DNA of 64,000 bases from Gp1-AA133 sp964641665 (GCA_964641665.1 CAZXKO010000013.1:128066-192065); one strand, 5' to 3'; shown: positions 17,428 through 27,764, numbered from the stretch's first letter. A program made the numbers and translations. The notes: generated by a model from the letters alone, not told the origin.

Positions 17428-17805
17428 CTACGCCAGCGCGATCACGTCGATTTCCACCAGCACGTCCTTGGGCAATCGCGCCACCTCGACAGTCGACCGC
17501 GCCGGTGGTGCCGTCGGGAAGTACTTCGCATACACTTCATTCATCCCGGCAAAATCTCCCATGTTCTTCAGGAACACGGTCGCGCGCACGACTTTCTCCA
17601 GGCTGCTGCCCGCCGCATCTAGAATCCCCGCCAGATTCTTCAGCACGCGGTCGGTCTGAAACCCGGCGTCTCCGGTGACCAGCGTATTGGTGACCGGGTC
17701 GAGCGCGATCTGCCCCGACACGAACACGAACCCGTTGGCCCTGATCGCCTGCGAATAAGGCCCGATGGCCGCCGGGCCGTCCTTGCTCACGATAACATCG
17801 CGCAT
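17428..17805 (-). CDS. ridA: RidA/YjgF-family enamine/imine deaminase
   Basis: The 125-residue protein has the RidA signature set: GPAAIGPYSQAIRANGFVFVSGQIALDP near the start, LKNLAGILDAAGSSLEKVVRATVFLKNM, and ARSTVEVARLPKDVLVEIDVIA at the end, including the conserved Arg of RSTV. RidA hydrolyses reactive 2-aminoacrylate-type enamines released by PLP enzymes. Length and motifs fit throughout. Confidence 0.94.
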   Translation of the reverse strand: MRDVIVSKDGPAAIGPYSQAIRANGFVFVSGQIALDPVTNTLVTGDAGFQTDRVLKNLAGILDAAGSSLEKVVRATVFLKNMGDFAGMNEVYAKYFPTAPPARSTVEVARLPKDVLVEIDVIALA

Positions 17806-17814
17806 GAGAAAAGT

Positions 17815-18030
17815 AGTCTCCAGTCGTCAGTCGCTAGTCGTCAGCTGGCTGTTGGAGGTTAGTCGTTGGCTTTTGGCAAAACTCTTGCGCGCTGATTAAC
17901 GCAGATTGATGCCAAGAAAGTCAATTCGTCGGAACCGCGGAGTCATTTCGACGATGGGTGGGTTTCGCCAACCACCAGCAGCTAACGACCAACGACCGAT
18001 TTTTCGCTGACGACTGACGACTCGCGACTG
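17815..18030. repeat. gap filled with CAGTCGTCAG / CAACGACC word repeats
   Basis: The gap between RidA and rel has CAGTCGTCAGTCGCTAGTCG and further TAGTCG words on one side, then AACGACCAACGACCGA and GACTGACGACTCGCGACTG on the other. The second block is largely complementary to the first. No coding sequence was seen. Confidence 0.7.
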
Positions 18031-18033
18031 CTC

Positions 18034-20244
18034 TTAGATCTTCTGCAGCCTCTGCACATCCCGCACGCCCGGAATTTTCCGAATGCCGTTGATGATCGTT
18101 TCCAGGTGTTTGAGGTCGGTGATGTCGAGCACGATATCCACCACTGCCTGGCTATTGGCGGTGCGGGCCTCAATGTTGCGGATGTTGGATTTCGCGTCGC
18201 CAATCACGCCCGTGATCAGCTTCAGCATGCCGTACCGGTCATCGCAGAACACGGTGAGTTTGACGGGGTAAGCACTGGGCGTCGATTCGTCGCGTGCCCA
18301 GGCAACGTCGATGCGGCGTTCGGGCTCGTACATCAGGTTCACCACGTTGGGACAGCTGATCGCGTGCACGGCCACGCCCTTGCCGCGGGTCACGTAGCCT
18401 ACGATGGACTCGCCCCGAATTGGATTGCAACAGCGCGCCCGGTAAACCAGCAGGTCGCCCGAGCCTTTGACGATCAGCGCGTTGTTCTCTCCGCCGAAGA
18501 CGCGGCGCACCACGCTGCCCAGGCCGGCATCGCTTCCCTTGGGCTCTTCACTGTCGGGGGCTGGCCCGCCGGCGGCCGGTGTGAGTTTTCCCAGAACTTG
18601 CCGAGCTGAGAATTTCCCGTAGCCAATCGCGGCCATCAGATCATCCGGCCGGCCAAGGCCATAGTCGGAGGCGATTCTCAACAGTTCATCGTCTTTCAGC
18701 TCTTTCAGCGCGATGCGATACTTGCGCGCCTCTTTCTCGATCAGCTTCCGCCCAATCTCGATGGCGCGCTCGCGCTGGTGAATGTTCAGCCAGTGCTTGA
18801 TCTTGTTGCGTGCGCGCGACGACTTCACCACCGACAGCCAGTCGCGGCTCGGCTTGTGTCCCGGCTGAGTCAGGATCTCGACGATATCCCCGCTATGCAG
18901 CTTGTGCCGCAGTGGCACCATGCGCCCATTGACCTTCGCACCCACGCAGCTATGCCCGACTTCGGTATGCACGGTGTAGGCAAAATCGATGGGCGTCGAA
19001 TCGCGCGGCAGCACCACCACCTTGCCCTTCGGCGTGAAGGTGTACACCTCTTCCGGATACAGATCGACCTTCAGCGTCGATAGGAACTCGTTGGGATCGG
19101 AAACGTCACGCTGCCATTCGACCACTTGCCGCAGCCAGGCCAGCCGCTGCTCATCCTGCGCCGAAACCGCGCCGTCCTTGTACTTCCAGTGGGCCGCGAT
19201 CCCTTCCTCGGCCATCTTGTGCATTTCTTCCGTGCGGATCTGCACTTCGAAGGGCGTGCCGTCTTCGGTGATCACCGAGGTGTGCAGCGACTGGTAGAAA
19301 TTCGGTCGCGGCATGGCGATGAAGTCCTTGATGCGCCCCGGCACCGGCCGCCACACGTTGTGAATGATGCCCAGCACCGCGTAGCAGTCCTGCACCGAGC
19401 GGGTGATCACCCGCATGGCGTACAGGTCATAGACCTGGTCGACATTGATGTGCTGCCGCACCAGCTTCTTGTGAATGCTGAAATAGCGCTTCGTGCGGCT
19501 TTCGACCTTCGCCGTGATTCCAGCTTCCTTCAGCTTGTCTCGTACCACGGCTTCCACCCGCGTCAGGAACGCCTCGCCCACCTTGCGATGCGACTCAACC
19601 GCTTCCTTCACCTGTTGGTAAGCGATGGGGTCGATGTAGCGAAAGCCCAGATCTTCGAGTTCACCGCGGATCTTGCCCATCCCCAGCCGGTGCGCGATCG
19701 GGGCATAAATCTCCAGCGTCTCTTTCGCGATCTTCTGCTGGCGCTCCGATTCCAGGTGCTCGAGCGTCCGCATGTTATGGAGCCGATCCGCCAGCTTGAT
19801 CAGGATCACGCGGATGTCGTCCACCATGGCGAGCATCATTTTGCGCAGGTTCTCGGCCTGCTGCTCTTCCTTGGTGGCAAAGTCAATCTTGCTGATCTTG
19901 GTCACGCCCTCGACGATGTGCGCCACCTGCTCGCCAAATTCCTGCCGGATATCGGTCACCGTGACCGACGTGTCCTCGACCGAGTCGTGCAGCAGCCCCG
20001 CCGCCACCGCGACCGAGTCCATTTTCATCTCGGTGAGCACCAGGGCAACTTCGAGGGGATGGACCAGGTAGGGTTCGCCGGAGGCACGGCTCTGCCCGGC
20101 GTGATGCTTCATCGAGTAATCGTAGGCTTTTTTGACCAGCTCCAGATCGTCCGCAGGCCGGTTGGCCTGCATCGTCTTCATCAGGTCGCGGAATTTTGTG
20201 ACCGTGAGGACATTGGTTGCGATCTGTTGGCGCAGCGTCGCCAT
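18034..20244 (-). CDS. rel: bifunctional (p)ppGpp synthetase/hydrolase (Rel/SpoT)
   Basis: Domain order is complete in 736 residues: HD hydrolase with LLHDSVEDT (HD 86-87, ED 90-91), synthetase with VYDLYAMRVI and GRIKDFIAMPRPNFYQSLHTSV, TGS domain (VYTFTPKGKVVVLP), a linker, and a C-terminal ACT domain ending RKIPGVRDVQRLQKI. The RIKD motif is of the RXKD type found in bifunctional Rel/SpoT enzymes rather than the EXDD of monofunctional RelA. It makes and degrades the stringent-response alarmone. Its gene stands alone, divergent from the epimerase gene across 223 bases. Confidence 0.96.
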   Translation of the reverse strand: MATLRQQIATNVLTVTKFRDLMKTMQANRPADDLELVKKAYDYSMKHHAGQSRASGEPYLVHPLEVALVLTEMKMDSVAVAAGLLHDSVEDTSVTVTDIRQEFGEQVAHIVEGVTKISKIDFATKEEQQAENLRKMMLAMVDDIRVILIKLADRLHNMRTLEHLESERQQKIAKETLEIYAPIAHRLGMGKIRGELEDLGFRYIDPIAYQQVKEAVESHRKVGEAFLTRVEAVVRDKLKEAGITAKVESRTKRYFSIHKKLVRQHINVDQVYDLYAMRVITRSVQDCYAVLGIIHNVWRPVPGRIKDFIAMPRPNFYQSLHTSVITEDGTPFEVQIRTEEMHKMAEEGIAAHWKYKDGAVSAQDEQRLAWLRQVVEWQRDVSDPNEFLSTLKVDLYPEEVYTFTPKGKVVVLPRDSTPIDFAYTVHTEVGHSCVGAKVNGRMVPLRHKLHSGDIVEILTQPGHKPSRDWLSVVKSSRARNKIKHWLNIHQRERAIEIGRKLIEKEARKYRIALKELKDDELLRIASDYGLGRPDDLMAAIGYGKFSARQVLGKLTPAAGGPAPDSEEPKGSDAGLGSVVRRVFGGENNALIVKGSGDLLVYRARCCNPIRGESIVGYVTRGKGVAVHAISCPNVVNLMYEPERRIDVAWARDESTPSAYPVKLTVFCDDRYGMLKLITGVIGDAKSNIRNIEARTANSQAVVDIVLDITDLKHLETIINGIRKIPGVRDVQRLQKI

Positions 20245-20467
20245 GCCGGATTATAGCCTGTGGGAAACCGGGGGCGGGTCGTAACGGAAGGGTGATCCCA
20301 GGGGCCTGATCTCTTAACTGAATTATAACGTGAGCTCTCACTACCCGCCCGGTGGGGTAAACAACCGAAGGCGACTTTTCCTGTGCGGAAATGGCGCGCA
20401 ATTTCGAAGATTTCGAACGCGCGAAAGAGCTTTGTGACCGCCCTTCCTCTGCTACATTTAGGACGCT

Positions 20468-21376
20468 ATGGCTGCCATGGACTCGGCTCGGGTTCTCGTC
20501 ACTGGAGTCTCCGGTCCAATCGGAGGCGCACTGGTGCCTTCGCTGAAAGGCCGCGGGTTTCAGGTCACGCGCCTGGTGCGCGGACCGGTGTCCCGTGAGG
20601 ACCAGATTTCCTGGGATCCGGCCAAACCCCTCGCGCCGGAATCTGTCTCCGGATTCGCTGCGGTCATCCACCTGGCGGGCGAAAGTGTCGTGGGCCGATG
20701 GACCAGCAGCAAGAAGACTAAGATTCGCGACAGCCGTGTCCTCGGAACTCAAAACCTGGCCCAATCGCTTGCTCAGGCCAAAGATCGCCCGCGCGTGCTG
20801 ATCTCAGCTTCTGCGGTCGGCTACTACGGCGATCGCGGGGAGGAGCCGTTGCGCGAGGAGAGCCCTTCCGGCGCTGGCTTCCTCCCCGAAGTGTGCCGCG
20901 AATGGGAAGCTGCCAATCAACCCGCGACCGAGGCAGGTATTCGAACCGTGCAGATCCGCATCGGCGTGGTCCTCAGCCCCTCAGGCGGAGCCCTGCAGAA
21001 GATGTTGCCGCCGTTCCGCATGGGCGTGGGCGGAAACATTGGCTCGGGACGGCAGTGGATGAGCTGGATCCACGTGCAGGATCTCGTTGGCGCCGTCCAT
21101 CACATTCTGAAGACAGACCTATTGCAGGGCCCGGTCAACATGGTCGCGCCGAAACCTGTAACCAACGCTGAGTTCACCAAGACGCTCGGTTCGGTCTTGT
21201 CCCGGCCCACAGTTTTTCCGGTTCCAGCTTTGGTCGCCAAACTGGCGTTCGGCCAGATGGCCGAAGAAGTCTTGCTTGGCAGCCAGCGCGTAGAGTCTGC
21301 CAAGCTCATCGCCAGCGGATACCCGTTCCAATACTCCGATCTGCGGAGAGCGCTGGAAGCAGTGCTGAAGGGTTAG
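20468..21376 (+). CDS. TIGR01777-family NAD(P)-dependent epimerase
   Basis: The 302-residue protein starts with a Rossmann motif VLVTGVSGPIGGALVPSL and has AAVIHLAGESVVGRW, ISASAVGYYGDRGEEPL (YYG motif) and VQIRIGVVLSPSGGALQKMLPPFRMGVGG, ending with the DUF1731-like PFQYSDLRRALEAVL. This is the YfcH/SulA-like short-chain dehydrogenase group, whose substrate is unknown. It converges with the APC permease, with only seven bases between the stop codons. Confidence 0.92.
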   Translation: MAAMDSARVLVTGVSGPIGGALVPSLKGRGFQVTRLVRGPVSREDQISWDPAKPLAPESVSGFAAVIHLAGESVVGRWTSSKKTKIRDSRVLGTQNLAQSLAQAKDRPRVLISASAVGYYGDRGEEPLREESPSGAGFLPEVCREWEAANQPATEAGIRTVQIRIGVVLSPSGGALQKMLPPFRMGVGGNIGSGRQWMSWIHVQDLVGAVHHILKTDLLQGPVNMVAPKPVTNAEFTKTLGSVLSRPTVFPVPALVAKLAFGQMAEEVLLGSQRVESAKLIASGYPFQYSDLRRALEAVLKG

Positions 21377-21383
21377 GTTGTGC

Positions 21384-23657
21384 CTAGTTGTAATCCGCGC
21401 TCGACGGGGGCGAGTCGCCCTTATTCGGCTCCTGCATTTCTTTTTCCAGCCGATCCAAAAGCTCGGCGCGTTGGCCGCTGTGCAACTCCCGCTCCAGCTC
21501 TTCGAGAGCCAGCGCGACCACGTGGTAATGGTGGGCACCGGCGAAGCGCGGGTCCTTGGTCACGTCGAGCCAGACTTTGTGCATCAGTCCGATGTCCTGC
21601 GGACGCATGCGGGGCGTGTGCGGTCCCAGCAGGTACTCCTGCGACGTCCCATCGGCTTCATAAACCACCAGCGTCAGGCGCGGACGTGGCTCGGGCAGCC
21701 GCTCCCACGCGTCTCCGGTGAGCTTACCCTGCTCGTCGGCGGTCAGCTTGTTGGAGCGGCCACACACGATGCGGCTCGAGTCGAGCCGCTGCGCGGTCAC
21801 CATGATGGCCTCAAATACGTCCGTACCGGGCACCACCAGCAGGGAAACCGGTTTGCCTTCTTTCTCCGCGACCGCGACTACGGCCGTAAACAGTTCCTGC
21901 TCGTAGTGATCAAAGATCTGGCTGGCGTCGAAGACGCTGCTGCCGCTGAAGCTGTGTTCGCGGTGGTAAAGGCGCGCGCTCATCACTACGACATCCTGCT
22001 TGGCGGTGTTGGTATGAGCCAGAACGCTGCGCAGGTAGTGAAGATTGCGCGGATCGCGCACCGCCACCAGCACGTTTCCGGGACGGACGCCCATCGCCCC
22101 GCTGCCCAGTTCCTGGTTGCCATACACCCGGAACTGGTCTAGGTTCTCCGGCTTCCCGTGGCGTTCCTTGGCAACGTGTTTCTCCGAGACCGTAAAGATC
22201 GCAAAGAATGCCGCACTGAATAGAAGCCCGGCGATGGTTGCTTCCGACTTGGTGAACAAGTTGACCACCGCCGTGAGAAACAAGACCACCGAAATCGCCG
22301 CCAGCCCTAGGGGAATCTCGGTCTTCCCGATGTGCAAATTTCCCGGCACCTTCCATTCCCGGTTGCCCGGCTCAGTAAAGCGCAGCACCAGCACCGCCAG
22401 CGACTTCATGGCGAAGCTCCAGATCACGCCAAATGCGTACAGGCCCGCCAGTTTGTAGACGTCGCCGCCGCTGGCGATGATCGTGAACAGCTGCATACCG
22501 ACGATCAGATTGATGATCCGGTACGTCGTTCCAAACTTCTGCTGCGGCTTCTGAAACCACTCCGTCAGGACCCCGTCTTCCGCCACCCGGTTCAGCACGC
22601 CGTTGGCGCCGACGATAGAAGTGTTCTGCGCACCTGCCAGAATGAGCACCCCGACCAGGACCACGAAACCGTGGAAGAGCAGCTTGAGCGGCAGCGGGCC
22701 CACCAGGTACATCGCAATGCCGCCAATCAGGTTGGCGAAAAAGTCCGGGCGGACCTTGTCGGGGATGATCATCACCGCGAAAAACGAAACCAGCGAGGTA
22801 AAGAGCAGGCTGTAGATGAAAATCACCAGCCCGGTCTTTTCGAGGTTCTTCAGCTTGGGATGCTCGATTTCACGGTTGACCTGGGCCAGCGTCTCTTCGC
22901 CACTCATGGCCAGTACCGAATGGCCGAACCCTACAAATGCGATTACCAGCGTCAGGTGGGTGAACCACGTCCCCACCCCGTTGAGCCAGCCCAGCGACTC
23001 CTTGTTCAGCGGCACAACACCTGGATTCAGCGGATTGGGAGGCAGATGGACGCCGACCTTGAAGACAGTGATCGTGCACCAGATCAACAGCATCACGACC
23101 ATCACCGTCGTGATGATCATGATCTGCATCGCCTTCTCGCTCGACTCGTGGATCCCCTGGATGTTTTTCCACCAGAAATACAGGGCCACCATCACCCCGA
23201 AGAGGGCGGAGAAATAGTTGTCGTTGAAGCTGAGCGGATGATGCAGGTACTCGCCAATATCTTTCGTGAAGCCGGCCAGGTACTGTCCCGCCGACACCGC
23301 GCTGATGGGGCCCGTCAGCACGTAGTCGAACAGCAGCGCCGACACCGAGAACTTGGCCAGCGTGCCGCCCATGGCTTCCTTCACCACACGGTACACACCG
23401 CCGCGCACGAACATGCCGCTCGACTCGATATAGAGCGCACGCACGCAGTAGCTGAACAGCATGACCGCGAGAATGAACCAGGGTGCGCTCTTGCCGATCA
23501 CCTTCTCGGCATCGCCTCCCACGTAGTAGGCCGACGAGGCCAGATCGGCCAGCACGATCGCTGCCGCCCGCCAGAAAGAAATGAAGGTCAGCATCACCGT
23601 AGTGGCGACGAAGACCTTTACCGCAGGCCGTTTGGAACTTTCCAGAAATGTGGACAT
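21384..23657 (-). CDS. large APC permease with C-terminal USP-like cytosolic domain
   Basis: The start at 23657 gives MSTFLESSKRPAVKVFVATT, just before the first helix; the frame extends 24 codons further upstream. About 12 membrane segments follow (residues ~15-515). The rest (GNVLVAVRDPRNLHYLRSVL; VSLLVVPGTDVFEAIM; RIVCGRSNKL) resembles a universal-stress-protein/nucleotide-binding domain like that of some bacterial cation-chloride or amino-acid permeases. The substrate cannot be predicted. Residue spacing suggests the tail senses a ligand or regulates gating. Confidence 0.85.
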   Translation of the reverse strand: MSTFLESSKRPAVKVFVATTVMLTFISFWRAAAIVLADLASSAYYVGGDAEKVIGKSAPWFILAVMLFSYCVRALYIESSGMFVRGGVYRVVKEAMGGTLAKFSVSALLFDYVLTGPISAVSAGQYLAGFTKDIGEYLHHPLSFNDNYFSALFGVMVALYFWWKNIQGIHESSEKAMQIMIITTVMVVMLLIWCTITVFKVGVHLPPNPLNPGVVPLNKESLGWLNGVGTWFTHLTLVIAFVGFGHSVLAMSGEETLAQVNREIEHPKLKNLEKTGLVIFIYSLLFTSLVSFFAVMIIPDKVRPDFFANLIGGIAMYLVGPLPLKLLFHGFVVLVGVLILAGAQNTSIVGANGVLNRVAEDGVLTEWFQKPQQKFGTTYRIINLIVGMQLFTIIASGGDVYKLAGLYAFGVIWSFAMKSLAVLVLRFTEPGNREWKVPGNLHIGKTEIPLGLAAISVVLFLTAVVNLFTKSEATIAGLLFSAAFFAIFTVSEKHVAKERHGKPENLDQFRVYGNQELGSGAMGVRPGNVLVAVRDPRNLHYLRSVLAHTNTAKQDVVVMSARLYHREHSFSGSSVFDASQIFDHYEQELFTAVVAVAEKEGKPVSLLVVPGTDVFEAIMVTAQRLDSSRIVCGRSNKLTADEQGKLTGDAWERLPEPRPRLTLVVYEADGTSQEYLLGPHTPRMRPQDIGLMHKVWLDVTKDPRFAGAHHYHVVALALEELERELHSGQRAELLDRLEKEMQEPNKGDSPPSSADYN

Positions 23658-23777
23658 GAAGAGGCTAGGCCCACCGGAGGGCACGGGCAAACCTAAAAAA
23701 GATAGCACACGGCGAGCGGATCGAGGCATAACAAGCGCATCAGGCGCAGTCTGATCCCGCCGATCTCTTTTTCAGCT

Positions 23778-25064
23778 TTACTTTTCCGGCGCCAGGTAGG
23801 TTTTCGTCACGCGCTCGTGCCAGCAGAGGTTGTCCTCGTCCAGAAACTGCCACGCATAACCCATGCCCAGCGAGATCCCCGCCAACACACTGCCCAGCAC
23901 CCGCCAGCGACGCAGGCGCCGGCTCGGGAACGAACCGTCGAATCGTTGCAGTTGCAGTTTCATCGCCCGCAGTCCGGGCGTGGTTCCCGAGTAGACGATC
24001 AGCAGATATTGATAGGCCGCCCACAGCGCGCCCATGAGTCCGGCGCCGAACGCGACGATCTGCGTAAGCGGCGGCCGGACGCCCGCAATTCGATCGAAGA
24101 TGGCTCCGAAGCCAACTCCGGCCAGCACAACGATGGCCCCGTCGATCGCCACGGCCAGGAGCCGCTGCTCAAGCGGCGCAGACCGCAGCGGCATGTCGAT
24201 GCCAAGCCGTCGCTCTGGCTCCCTGACACGAGCTTCTTCAATGGTAATTCCGCCCAGTGCCGGAGGCGGTGGAAGCACTTCGGGCGCCTCCAGGATACGC
24301 GGACGGTCCATCACCGGATCCGCGAGTTCGTGCAAAGAGACCGGTGCGGGATACATCGACCGCGGGAATTCGATGATCTTCGCCGTCGTCTCGCTGGACT
24401 GAGGCTCGGAGCGTTCAGGAACGGCCTGCGCCGTGATCCTGTCTGGAATGTTCGAGGCAGGCTCGGTTGCGATTTCCACGTGCTCCACGGCGATGGCCTG
24501 GCGGTTCGCGAGTACTGGCGCCGTCGAAGTCTGCATGCGCTGGGGCGCGGTGGGAGGCTCGCTGGTCCGGACCGGGGCTGCCCAGGTAGCCTCCGGCGTC
24601 TCAAACTTCAGCCGCAGCGAGGGATACCTGGGGCCACGGGGACGTCGGCGCGCGCGGTACGTGTGCAACCGCTCCGAAACCTCCGTCCGCCAGGAGGGAC
24701 TGCTGCCCTCGCTGAGCAGATCCGGTTGCACCGGAGTCTGCACCCCTTCGCCCCCGGATGCGGCGCCCTTTGACTCTGGCCCTACAGCCTCCTCCAGGGA
24801 GGCACATTCCCGAGCGGGTTCGCTCCTGGCTCGGCTGCAGTCCACAGCAAGATCGGGTCGCGAAGATTCTCCACTTCCTTCCAGACTCGCAGCAAACTCC
24901 TGCTCGCTGGTGTCCGCCGCCTCCGGAGCAATCAGGCGTGCCCCGGCGTGCAAACGCGAAGACTCGCGTTCCGCATCTGATTCGAGATGGGCCTGGATTG
25001 AAACAACGGCCTGGCGACGGTCAGGCACACAACTGCAGACGTCGCCGCAACGCGAACAAGTCAT
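23778..25064 (-). CDS. RDD-family membrane protein with N-terminal Cys motif
   Basis: Residues ~290-428 form an RDD domain: APLEQRLLAVAIDGAIVVLAG (Arg and Asp of the family name), two or three helices, and YSGTTPGLRAMKLQLQRFDG. Residues 1-12 have MTCSRCGDVCSC, a possible zinc motif. Between is a ~270-residue Pro/Ala/Glu/Ser-rich linker with no recognised domain. RDD proteins are small membrane proteins, some acting in ion transport. The cytosolic extension is large for the family. Divergent from lptD across 163 bases. Confidence 0.82.
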   Translation of the reverse strand: MTCSRCGDVCSCVPDRRQAVVSIQAHLESDAERESSRLHAGARLIAPEAADTSEQEFAASLEGSGESSRPDLAVDCSRARSEPARECASLEEAVGPESKGAASGGEGVQTPVQPDLLSEGSSPSWRTEVSERLHTYRARRRPRGPRYPSLRLKFETPEATWAAPVRTSEPPTAPQRMQTSTAPVLANRQAIAVEHVEIATEPASNIPDRITAQAVPERSEPQSSETTAKIIEFPRSMYPAPVSLHELADPVMDRPRILEAPEVLPPPPALGGITIEEARVREPERRLGIDMPLRSAPLEQRLLAVAIDGAIVVLAGVGFGAIFDRIAGVRPPLTQIVAFGAGLMGALWAAYQYLLIVYSGTTPGLRAMKLQLQRFDGSFPSRRLRRWRVLGSVLAGISLGMGYAWQFLDEDNLCWHERVTKTYLAPEK

Positions 25065-25227
25065 GGATGAATCTTATGAGAACGCCAGGGCCAGAGCGAG
25101 CCGCCAAAATGCGGAGCAACGACCGGAACCCTCTTCGGTTGAGCGCTTTGCCTCGCGGGCCGGCGCCGTGCTAAGGTCACGAGGTCCCCGAAACTATGGC
25201 AAATACTGGGGTCTCCGTGCGCTTCCG

Positions 25228-27663
25228 ATGATCTCCCGCACTCGATTCCTTATCACGGCGGCGTTCGTTTGTCACCAGCTTCTCGGTCCCCACTTAGTTA
25301 CCAGCCAGTTGCGTTCCGATTCGCAGCCGACCGCGACCGGCCAGGCCACGCCGCTTCCAACCAGCCCAGCGACCGTCGCCCGCGATGAAGACGTCACCAT
25401 AACGGCCACCGCATCCCAAGAAAAAGACGGCCCGCTCTACAAGTTGAAGGGTCATGCCCAGGTTCGCTACCGCTCCTACACACTGTCGGCCGACGAGATC
25501 ACCTATAACTCCGACACCGGCGAGGCCAACGGCGATGGCCACCTGTTGCTCGAAGGCGGACCGGCCGACGAACACATCGAGGCCAGCCACGGCTCCTACA
25601 ATCTGCGCAGCGAGAGCGGCATGTTCTACAGCGTGATCGGCACCATCGGCGTCCAGATGAAGGGGAGCCGGGCCGTGTTGACTTCCTCCAGCCCCTTCGC
25701 TTTTGCCGGAAAAATCGTGGAGAAGGTCGGGCCCGATCATTTCATCGTGTACGACGGTTCGGTCACTACTTGCGAACTGCCGCGCCCGAAGTGGACTTTC
25801 AACGCGCACAAAGTGGTGGTCGAGACCGGCGGCAACGCCCAGGTCTACCGCAGCAGTTTCAGGATTCGCAGTGTCCCGGTATTCTACTTTCCTTTTGCCG
25901 CATTCCCCACCGAGCGCCTGGCGCGGCAGTCAGGATTTCTTATCCCCAGCTTCGGCCGGTCCTCGGTCAAGGGCACCATTCTTGGCGACTCGTTCTATTG
26001 GGCCATCAACCGCAGCGCCGATGCCACCGTCGGCGCCGAATACTACTCGCAGCGGGGATGGGCCCAGCGCGGCGAGTTTCGCGCCCGCCCCAGCGACACC
26101 GCCTACGTCGATCTCACCTACTTCGGTGTCATCGACCGCAAGAAGCAAGGCGGAGAGGATGTCCACCTCAGCGGCGAGGGCCGCTTTCTCCAGAACTTCC
26201 GCGGCGTGTCGAACATCGACTATCTCAGCTCGTTCGTCTTCCGGCTCGCCTTCAGCGAAACCTTCTCGCAGGCGGTCAATTCCGAAGTCAAGTCTCAGGC
26301 CTTCCTCTCGAACACCACCAACGGTTTCTCCTACAACGGTCTGGTCGAGCGCTACCAGAACTTCGAGAGCACGCAGAACGGCGATGTCATCACTATCCTG
26401 CATTCCCCGAGCTTCGAAGCCTCCGGCGTCGACCGGAAGATCCCGCATACCCCGTTTTACTGGTCCTTCGATGCTGCCGCGGAGGGACTGTCGCGCAGTG
26501 AACCAGGCTTCCGCACCGCGGACCTGGTTGGGCGCTTCGACTTGACCCCGGTACTTTCCCTTCCAGTATCAGTGGCCGGATGGGCATTCCGGCCTGAACT
26601 GGCGCTCCGCAATACCATCTACACCCAGCAATTGGCACCCGGAGCAACCGTCGGTACCGCCATCAGCGATCCCATCAACCGCAAAGCCCTGCAAGGATCG
26701 GTCGAGATGCGCCCACCGGCGTTGGCTCGTGTCTTTGACCGCGAGGTCCTGGGCCGGAAGTGGAAGCACGTCATCGAGACCCGTGCCACCTACCGCTTCG
26801 TTACCGGTGTAGATAACTTCGCGAACATCCTGCGCTTCGACGCCCGCGACATTCTCAGCAACACTAACGAAGTCGAGTACGGGATCACCCAGCGTCTCTA
26901 TGCCAAGCGCACCTCCGATCAGCCGGAAGACTGCGGCGTTACGGGCATGTCTTCTCTCCGCGTGGGTGCCCCGGCCGAGCAGGTTCAGCCCTGGGAACGC
27001 ACCTACACCCCGGAAAAGTCCGGCTGCCAGGCCGGAGCGCAAGTGCGGGAGGTCGTCACCTGGGAGCTGGCGCAGAAGTATTTCCTCGATCCCAACTTCG
27101 ACGGAGCTATCGTCAACGGCAGGCGCAACGTGTTGACCACCACCGCCGATTTTTCCGGAATTGCCTTCCTCACCGAGCCTCGCCATCTTTCCCCGGTGAT
27201 CTCGCGCCTGCGCATGCAGACCAGTTCTCAAACCGACGCCGAATGGGACATTGACTACGATTTCAAGGAGCACCGCATCAATGCCAGCACCGCGCTGCTG
27301 AACTACCACTTCGGTCTCTTCACCGTGGGCGGCGGGGATGCCTTCGTCCAGGCGCTCCCCGGCATCATAAGTTCGAGCACCGCTCCGCAGGACTTTAATC
27401 AGTTCCGTGTACTCGTGGGTTATGGCCACCCCAACAAGCGCGGCTTCAGCGGCGCCACAGCCTTTGGATTCGACTCCAATCTCGGCTTCCTCCAGTACGC
27501 CACTGTGCAAACCAACTACAATTGGGATTGCTGCGGGGTTAGCGTGCAGTATCGCCGCTTCGCCCTCGGCTCAGTTCGCAACGAGAATCAGTTCCGCTTC
27601 AGCTTCACCCTGTCGAATATCGGTTCCTTCGGCAACATTCGCAAGCAGGAACGGCTGTATTAG
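25228..27663 (+). CDS. lptD: LPS-assembly protein LptD
   Basis: The frame is open for 265 codons upstream but the real start is ATG 25228, giving MISRTRFLITAAF and a signal-like segment. Residues ~55-200 match the OstA/LptA-like jellyroll (YKLKGHAQVRYRSYTLSADEI). Residues 200-811 are the barrel domain, with SVPVFYFPFAAFPTERLARQSGFLIP typical of LptD. It inserts LPS into the outer leaflet together with LptE. Cys182 (TTCELP) and the adjacent pair Cys768-Cys769 (DCCG) sit like E. coli Cys173 and Cys724-725, whose disulfides are required for function. A thiol oxidoreductase and a SurA-like chaperone are encoded just downstream. Confidence 0.93.
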   Translation: MISRTRFLITAAFVCHQLLGPHLVTSQLRSDSQPTATGQATPLPTSPATVARDEDVTITATASQEKDGPLYKLKGHAQVRYRSYTLSADEITYNSDTGEANGDGHLLLEGGPADEHIEASHGSYNLRSESGMFYSVIGTIGVQMKGSRAVLTSSSPFAFAGKIVEKVGPDHFIVYDGSVTTCELPRPKWTFNAHKVVVETGGNAQVYRSSFRIRSVPVFYFPFAAFPTERLARQSGFLIPSFGRSSVKGTILGDSFYWAINRSADATVGAEYYSQRGWAQRGEFRARPSDTAYVDLTYFGVIDRKKQGGEDVHLSGEGRFLQNFRGVSNIDYLSSFVFRLAFSETFSQAVNSEVKSQAFLSNTTNGFSYNGLVERYQNFESTQNGDVITILHSPSFEASGVDRKIPHTPFYWSFDAAAEGLSRSEPGFRTADLVGRFDLTPVLSLPVSVAGWAFRPELALRNTIYTQQLAPGATVGTAISDPINRKALQGSVEMRPPALARVFDREVLGRKWKHVIETRATYRFVTGVDNFANILRFDARDILSNTNEVEYGITQRLYAKRTSDQPEDCGVTGMSSLRVGAPAEQVQPWERTYTPEKSGCQAGAQVREVVTWELAQKYFLDPNFDGAIVNGRRNVLTTTADFSGIAFLTEPRHLSPVISRLRMQTSSQTDAEWDIDYDFKEHRINASTALLNYHFGLFTVGGGDAFVQALPGIISSSTAPQDFNQFRVLVGYGHPNKRGFSGATAFGFDSNLGFLQYATVQTNYNWDCCGVSVQYRRFALGSVRNENQFRFSFTLSNIGSFGNIRKQERLY

Positions 27664-27693
27664 TGAGCGGTCCTGTAACCCTTGAAAGACACC

Positions 27694-27764
27694 GTCATCC
27701 CGAGCGCAGCGAGGCGTCGGCCGAACGAAGTCGAGAGCCTGCCCTGAGCGGAGTCGAAGGGGAC
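27694..27764 (+). repeat. R2 repeat between lptD and larE
   Basis: Starts GTCATCCCGAGCGCAGCGAGG and continues with GCCGAACGAAGTCGAGAG, then a second partial unit CCTGAGCGGAGTCGAAGGGG. It fills most of the 160-base gap. Confidence 0.85.

Noticed and set aside
22332..23696. 454-codon frame antisense to the large APC permease
   Set aside because: High His/Arg/Gln composition typical of antisense to membrane genes; the permease is well supported.
24433..25227. Upstream extension of lptD by 265 codons
   Set aside because: It overlaps the RDD gene on the other strand, and a signal peptide starts at 25228.
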